Assembly: GCF_900460315.1 (NCBI RefSeq)
Contig: NZ_UHIO01000001.1
Span: 768,001-832,000, forward strand
Source of the DNA: Veillonella criceti
GTDB lineage: Bacteria > Bacillota > Negativicutes > Veillonellales > Veillonellaceae
Direction: 5' to 3'
Length of the DNA: 64,000 nucleotides
The notes beneath the pieces are model-generated. The model saw nothing but the letters and a program-made list of their open reading frames with translations, did no database searches and was not told the DNA's origin. Of the stretch, positions 48,001-57,000 are shown piece by piece. Position 1 is the stretch's first letter. Each line of letters begins with the position of its first letter. A program made the position numbers and the translations under genes.

Positions 48001-51000
48001 CTTTAATCTGACCTACCGTCGCGGCATCGCTGTTGTTTACACCATCCGCTAAGCCTGTAATTTTTTTATCGCCCATAGCAATACCAGCATCAGATAGCGT
48101 AGGACCATTGGTTACCGTAACTTTATTGGTTGTAATGCCACCCTCATTAGAGATGGAGGTTTGTCCTGCTGTTAATCCTTGATTAGTAAAGGTATTGTTA
48201 CCGGCTTTTACACCACTAGCATTCACTGTTGTAGTGTTAGTACCATCAGTAAAGATTGCGCTAGTTAAACCAGTTAATTCTTTAGCTAATTGAACTTTTA
48301 GTTTTCCGTCATCTGTTGCATTAACCCCGATATTGTTATCCGTTAATGCATTAGCATCCGCACCACCAATGATGTCTAATTTTTCATTAAGTTTCTTCTT
48401 AATAATTTTAGAATCATCAGTTACGCCTTCAGCATTTGGTTGACCATTATCGCCGGCATATTTTTGACCGTCTTCAAGTGTTGCTACTTGATGGGTCTCC
48501 CCCGTTTCATCTTCATACACAATACGAGTTAAACCATCTTTACCAGCTTCACCGTCAGCGCCTTTAACACCATTAACGCCTGGTTCACCTTTAATAACAT
48601 GGATGTCTGCCGAAGAACCTGGCTTACCATCCTTACCAGGTGCGCCAGTCAAGCCAATATGACCTTCAGAGCCAGGAATGCCGTCTTCACCATCTTTGCC
48701 ATCCTTAGCGTAGATAGTAACACCATCTTTACCATCAGCGCCTTTAACGCTAATGCCATCTTTGCCATCAATGCCTACGCCAGATTTACCATCGGCACCG
48801 TTAACACCAACAGAGCCATTCACGCCGTCTTTGCCATTTACGCCATCTTTGCCACCGATAGTCACTTCGTTGCTTAAACCAATAGTAACCGTTTTATCTT
48901 CCGCATTGGCTTCTGTCGTAATGCCATTACCACCGGCAAGCTTAATTGTACTGCCCAAATCTTGTTTAACTTCCACAGATTTGCCATTGCCATCTGTATT
49001 GTCAGCCGTTAAACCAAATGGACCAGCGGCTTCAGGTAATTGGATTCCGTCAACAATACGTTTAACATCGTCAATATTAGCTGCATTGGAGCCAATATCA
49101 CCACCACTTGCTACATTAGAGATCTGCTGACTACCAGCACTAATACCGTCTTTCGTAATGGCGATGTTCTTCGTTGCATCACCTGTCGGATTAGCGATTG
49201 TTAAACCATTATTATTTAAAATGGTAGTCGTATTATCTGTTGGATTACCAAAGTTAATAGAACCTGCATTAGTAAGATTAATGTCTTTTACTAATTGAAC
49301 TTTTAACTCTCCACTAGCCGTTGCATTAACACCAATATTTTTGTCGGTTAATTTATTGGCCTCAGCGCCACCAATGATATCTAATTGCTGGTTAAGGGTC
49401 TTAGAAATTACTTTATCAGCTTTATTATCACCAGCAAATTTCAAGCCATCATCCATGGTTGCTACATTATGACCATCTACATCTAAACGAGTGGCGGGCT
49501 TGCCATCTAAGGTATTAACTACATCACCAGTAGCAATTGTTACGGATGGAGTTGTTTTGTTTTCACCTTCACCCGTTGGATTGCCAGTAATTGTGATAGT
49601 GCCATCTTCACCATTAAGAGCCACACCGGAACCGTCTTTGCCATTAGCAGATACAGAACCTTTATCGCCATCAACAACAGCAGAGGTACCATCTTGGCCC
49701 TTAGCTGTCACTGTGCCAGTTGCGCCATCGATAGCTACGGAAGAACCATCTTTACCATTTACTGCAAGGGAGCCGTCTTTGCCTTCACCGTCAACACCGT
49801 CTTTGGAACCTAAGCTTACGTTATTGCTTAAGCCCACTTCGATGTTTCCTTTTGTGCTGTCAGTCGAAGTTACAACACCATCTTTACCAACAATACCTAA
49901 AGTCTGACCCAATTCACGTTTAACAGTGCCCTTATCATCAGCTGTGAAGATTAGGCCTTTTTGTGCTACAGCATCCGTCGCTGCTTTTACTTGCCCTTCA
50001 GTGGCGGCACGATTTTCTACAATACCGTCTTTACTTGGATTCCAAGTGGTATTGTCTAAACCAGTCACATAATTACCTGTTGTCGCCGTACCAGTAGATT
50101 CCTTGCCATCGGTTGCAATCACAGTTGGAGTGACTTCTTGATTACCAATTACTACGCCTGGTTTACCATTTTCACCACTTGTAGTATTAACAACAACTTT
50201 GTCTGCCCCAATAGTAGTAGTCGCACTTGGCGTTGTAGCGCCTTCTTCAGTTTTAACTACGGTTAAGCCATCTTTATTTAATGTTGTAGTACCTACATCA
50301 CCAAAAGAAACGCTACCAGTATCACCTAAATTTAAGTTTGGATTTAAAGAGACTTCAAACTCTTTGCCCTTTGTTGCATTAAGTTTTGTCTGCTCCACTT
50401 TAATGTTAGTTTCGCCAGCTTTAGCCACTACAGATTCTTCTTTATTGGCATTTGCAAGTGCTGTTTTAGCCGCATCGCTTAAGCCTACAGTATATCCAGT
50501 GGTACGATCCGCAGCCGTACTTTCAGTGCTCTCTACGGTAATGTAGTTTTGGCCTGTAGCCGCACTAACAGTCGCTTTATCTGCGCTTACTACATAAGTT
50601 GTAGGCTCACTGGCTGTGCTAGCTATAGTGGAAACAGAAGTATTAACACCAGCCGTTACTTTAGACGTAGCCGCTTTAATCTGACCTACCGTCGCGGCAT
50701 CGCTGTTGTTTACACCATCCGCTAAGCCTGTAATTTTTTTATCGCCCATAGCAATACCAGCATCAGATAGCGTAGGACCATTGGTTACCGTAACTTTATT
50801 GGTTGTAATGCCACCCTCATTAGAGATGGAGGTTTGTCCTGCGGTTAACCCTTGATTAGTAAATGAATTGTCACCGGCTTTTACACCACTAGCATTCACT
50901 ATTGTAGTATTCGTACCATCGGTAAAGGTTGCGCTAGTTAAACCAGTTAATTCTTTAGCTAACTGTACTTTTAATTCTCCGCCAGTGGTTGCATTAACAC

Positions 51001-54000
51001 CAATATTTTTGTCGGTTAATTTATTGGCCTCAGCGCCACCAATGATATCTAATTGCTGGTTAAGGGTCTTAGAAATTACTTTATCAGCTTTATTATCACC
51101 AGCAAATTTCAAGCCATCATCCATGGTCGCTACATTATGACCATCTACATCTAAACGAGTGGCTGGCTTACCATCTAAGGTATTAACTACATCACCCGTA
51201 GTAATTGTTACGGATGGAGTTGTTTTATTTTCACCTTCACCCGTTGGATTACCAGTAATTGTGATAGTGCCGTCTTCACCATTAAGAGCCACACCGGAAC
51301 CGTCTTTGCCATTAGCAGATACAGAACCTTTATCGCCATCAACAACAGCAGAGGTACCATCTTGCCCCTTAGCTGTCACTGTGCCGGTTGCGCCATCGAT
51401 AGCTACAGAAGAACCATCTTTACCATTGACTGCAAGGGAGCCATCTTTACCTTCCACTTTATTGCCTTCACCGTCAACACCGTCTTTGGAACCTAAGCTT
51501 ACGTTATTACTCAAGCCCACTTCGATAGTTCCTTTTGTGCTGTCAGTCGAAGTTATAACACCATCTTTACCAACAATGCCTAAAGTCTGACCCAATTCAC
51601 GTTTAACAGTGCCCTTGTCATCAGCTGTAAAGGTTAAGCCTTTTTGTGCTACAGCATCCGTCGCTGCTTTTACTTGCCCTTCAGTGGCAGCACGATTTTC
51701 TACAATACCATCTGTACTTAGATTCCAAGTAGTATTATCTAAACCAGTCACATAATTACCAGTTTTAGCCGTACCACTAGATTCCTTGCCATCGGTTGCA
51801 ATCACAGTTGGAGTGACTTCTTGATTACCAATTACTACGCCTGGTTTACCATTTTCACCACTTGTAGTATTAACAACAACTTTGTCTGCCCCAATAGTAG
51901 TAGTCGCACTTGGCGTTGTAGCGCCTTCTTCAGTGTTAACTACGGTTAAGCCATCTTTATTAAGACTAGTTACAGGGTTTACAAGCTTACCATTTTCATC
52001 AACTTCAGCACCATTAGGCGTGAAATTAACAGAACCAGCTTCAGTAAGATTAATGTCTTTAGCTAATTGAACTTTTAGTTTTCCGTCATCTGTTGCATTA
52101 ACACCAATATTGTTATCCGTTAATGCATTAGCATCAGCACCACCAATGATGTCTAATTTTTCATTAAGTTTCTTCTTAATAATTTTAGAATCATCAGTTA
52201 CGCCTTCAGCATTTGGTTGACCATTATCGCCGGCATATTTTTGACCGTCTTCAAGTGTTGCTACTTGATGGGTCGCCCCCGTTTCATCTTCATACACAAT
52301 ACGAGTTAAACCATCTTTACCAGCTTCACCGTCAGCGCCTTTAACACCATTAACGCCTGGTTCACCTTTAATAACATGGATGTCTGCCGAAGAACCTGGC
52401 TTACCATCCTTACCAGGTGCGCCAGTCAAGCCAATATGACCTTCAGAGCCAGGAATGCCGTCTTCACCATCTTTGCCATCCTTAGCGTAGATAGTAACAC
52501 CATCTTTACCATCAGCGCCTTTAACGCTAATGCCATCTTTGCCATCAATGCCTACGCCAGATTTACCATCGGCACCGTTAACACCAACAGAGCCATTCAC
52601 GCCGTCTTTGCCATTTACGCCATCTTTGCCACCGATAGTCACTTCGTTGCTTAAACCAATAGTAACCGTTTTGTCTTCCGCATTGGCTTCTGTCGTAATG
52701 CCATTACCACCGGCAAGCTTAATTGTACTGCCCAAATCTTGTTTAACTTCCACAGATTTGCCATTGCCATCTGTATTGTCAGCCGTTAAACCAAATGGAC
52801 CAGCGGCTTCAGGTAATTGGATTCCGTCAACAATACGTTTAACATCGTCAATATTAGCTGCATTGGAGCCAATATCACCACCACTTGCTACATTAGAGAT
52901 CTGCTGACTACCAGCACTAATACCGTCTTTCGTAATGGCGATGTTCTTCGTTGCATCACCTGTCGGATTAGCGATTGTTAAACCATTATTATTTAAAATG
53001 GTAGTCGTATTATCTGTTGGATTACCAAAGTTAATAGAACCTGCATTAGTAAGATTAATGTCTTTTACTAATTGAACTTTTAACTCTCCACTAGCCGTTG
53101 CATTAACACCAATATTTTTATCCGTTAATGTATCAGCATCAGCACCACCAATGATGTTTAATTGTTCATTAAGCTTTTTAGAAATTACTTGCTTAGCTTT
53201 ATTATCCCCAGCAAATTTCAAGCCATCATCCATGGTTGCTACATTATGACCATCTACATCTAAACGAGTGGCGGGCTTGCCATCTAAGGTATTAACTACA
53301 TCACCAGTAGCAATTGTTACGGATGGAGTTGTTTTGTTTTCACCTTCACCCGTTGGATTGCCAGTAATTGTGATAGTGCCATCTTCACCATTAAGAGCCA
53401 CACCGGAACCGTCTTTGCCATTAGCAGATACAGAACCTTTATCGCCATCAACAACAGCAGAGGTACCATCTTGGCCCTTAGCTGTCACTGTGCCAGTTGC
53501 GCCATCGATAGCTACGGAAGAACCATCTTTACCATTTACTGCAAGGGAGCCGTCTTTGCCTTCACCGTCAACACCGTCTTTGGAACCTAAGCTTACGTTA
53601 TTGCTTAAGCCCACTTCGATGTTTCCTTTTGTGCTGTCAGTCGAAGTTACAACACCATCTTTACCAACAATACCTAAAGTCTGACCCAATTCACGTTTAA
53701 CAGTGCCCTTATCATCAGCTGTGAAGATTAGGCCTTTTTGTGCTACAGCATCCGTCGCTGCTTTTACTTGCCCTTCAGTGGCGGCACGATTTTCTACAAT
53801 ACCGTCTTTACTTGGATTCCAAGTGGTATTGTCTAAACCAGTCACATAATTACCTGTTGTCGCCGTACCAGTAGATTCCTTGCCATCGGTTGCAATCACA
53901 GTTGGGGTGACTTCTTGATTACCAATTACTACGCCTGGTTTACCATTTTCACCACTTGTAGTATTAACAACAACTTTGTCTGCCCCAATAGTAGTAGTCG

Positions 54001-57000
54001 CACTTGGCGTTGTAACGCCTTCTTCAGTTTTAACTACGGTTAAGCCATCTTTATTTAATGTTGTAGTACCTACATCACCAAAAGAAACGCTACCAGTATC
54101 ACCTAAATTTAAGTTTGGATTTAAAGAGACTTCAAACTCTTTGCCCTTTGTTGCATTAAGTTTTGTCTGCTCCACTTTAATGTTAGTTTCGCCAGCTTTA
54201 GCCACTACAGATTCTTCTTTATTGGCATTTGCAAGTGCTGTTTTAGCCGCATCGCTTAAGCCTACAGTATATCCAGTGGTACGATCCGCAGCCGTACTTT
54301 CAGTGCTCTCTACGGTAATGTAGTTTTGGCCTGTAGCCGCACTAACAGTCGCTTTATCTGCGCTTACTACATAAGTTGTAGGCTCACTGGCTGTGCTAGC
54401 TATAGTGGAAACAGAAGTATTAACACCAGCCGTTACTTTAGACGTAGCCGCTTTAATCTGACCTACCGTCGCGGCATCGCTGTTGTTTACACCATCCGCT
54501 AAGCCTGTAATCTTTTTATCGCCCATAGCAATACCATCATCAGATAGCGTAGGACCATTAGTTACCGTAACTTTATTGGTTGTAATGCCACCATCATTAG
54601 AGATAGAAGTTTGACCTGCGGTTAACCCTTGATTCGTAAAGGTATTGTTACCAGCTTTTACACCACTAGCATTCACTGTTGTAGTATTAATACCATCAGT
54701 AAAGATTGCGCTAGTTAAACCAGTTAATTCTTTAGCTAACTGTACTTTTAATTCTCCACCAGCTGTTGCATTAACCCCGATATTGTTATCCGTTAATTTA
54801 TTGGCCTCAGCACCACCAATGATGTTTAATTGTTCATTAAGCTTTTTAGAAATTACTTGCTTAGCTTTATTATCACCAGCAAATTTCAAGCCATCATCCA
54901 TGGTCGCTACATTATGACCATCTACATCTAAACGAGTGGCTGGCTTACCATCTAAGGTATTAACTACATCACCAGTAGCAATTGTTACGGATGGAGTTGT
55001 TTTGTTTTCACCTTCACCCGTTGGATTGCCAGTAATTGTGATAGTGCCATCTTCACCATTAAGAGCCACACCGGAACCGTCTTTGCCATTAGCAGATACA
55101 GAACCTTTATCACCATCAACAACAGCAGAGGTACCATCTTGACCCTTAGCTGTCACTGTGCCTGTTGCGCCATCAATCGCTACGGAAGAACCATCTTTAC
55201 CATGTACTGCAATAGAACCGTCTTTACCAGCACCCTTAGAATCAGCTGCTTCTCCAAGCTGTAAGTTATTATCGAGTCCTACTGTAAGAGTACCTGTTTC
55301 AGCATTAGCTGTTGTTACAACACCATTTTCGCCCACAACCTTAATGCTTTCTCCTGATGGCTTCGTCACCGTGTTATTATCCCCATCAGATAAAGCAAAT
55401 TGACCATTACCAGCACTTGGCGCTAAGGTACTAACAATACGTTTAACATCATCTATATTAGCTGCATTAGAACCAGTGTTTCCACCACTAGCCACATTAG
55501 AAATTTGTTTATTCCCTGCATTAATACCTGTATTTGTTATAGAAGGACCATTAGCAATGGTTAAGCCGTCTTTATTTAGCGTTGTGCTGCCAGTATTACC
55601 AAAAGATACACTGCCATTTGCACCAAGATTTAAATTAGGATTTAGAGAGACTTCAAACTCCTTACCCTGTGTTGCATTAAGTTTTGTCTGCTCTACTTTG
55701 ATATTAATTTCACCAGCTTTGGCTACTACCGATTCCTCTTTATTGGCATTAGTAAGCGCTGTTTTAGCCGCATCACTTAAGCCTACAGTATACGCAGTGG
55801 TTCTGTTGGCCGCCGTACTTGCCGTGCTCGCGACAGTAACATAAGTAGGATCCGCGGTTGCCACAGTAGCTTTATCCGCACTTACAGTATATTTTTTAGG
55901 AGCTGCACTTGTGCTATTCGTTGCACTTACCACTGTATTAACCCCAGCCTCTACCACTGGTAATTGTCCAACATTAGCTGCATCACTAGCTACACTCCCA
56001 GCTTTAAGATTCGTAATAGGGGTACCGCCCATACTAATTCCAGTATTGTTAATAAATATCTTCTGTCTATAGCCAGGAGCACCTGGAATCTCAACACTAG
56101 AAACACTTACAGTATTGCCAGTAATAGTAGTTGTACCATTTCTAAAGCCACTATTATCAATCGTAGTATTACCAGTGGTTACGCTACCTGTTTCACCTAA
56201 GTTTAAATTAGGCTTTAAGGACACTTCAAATTGCTTGCCACCTGTAGAGTTTAGTGCACTCTGAGGATTAACAACAAGATTGACTTCACCGTCTTTAGCT
56301 ACAACCGATTCTTCTTTATTGGCATTAGCTAGTGCTGTTTTAGCCGCATCACTTAAGCCTACGGTATAGGCCGTTGTTCGGTTGGCCGCTGTACTTGCGG
56401 TGCTATCTACAGTCAAATAGGTTTCACCAGATTTTGCAGCCAGAGTCGTATGATTAGCGCTTACTGTATATGTTACTGGAGACGATGCCGTACTGTTAGT
56501 GGTAGACACAGATACATTTGTGCCAGCTACTACATTAGGAAGTTGTCCTACTGTAGCCGCCGAATTACTCGCTGTACCATTTGCTACATTAGTAATAGGC
56601 TTTCCATCCATATTAAGCCCTGTTTTATTTAAAATGATTCGTTTAAAAGAACCATCTGCTTTTGGTATATTAATTTGGTCTACAGTAATTTGATCGCCTA
56701 AAATTTTAGTCGTTCCATTAGACAGACCCTCCTTATTAATCACTGTATTACCAACGGTTAAACTACCACTTTCACCTAAGTTTAAATTAGGCTTTAAGGA
56801 CACTTCAAATTGCTTACCGCCAGTAGCATTTAGTGTACTTTGTGGATTAACAACAAGATTGATTTCACCGTCTTTAGCTACAACCGATTCTTCTTTATTT
56901 AATTTACTTTTACTATCAGACGTAAGATCTAATGTATACGCTGTTGTGCTCGTGTTCGCATTCACTGTGGATGTAACAGCCACTACTGAATTAGGGGCTG

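Noticed and set aside
41700-55205. Regular repeats that might suggest a CRISPR array
   Set aside because: The repeats are in-frame protein modules of hundreds of bases; no short palindromic repeats with unique spacers.
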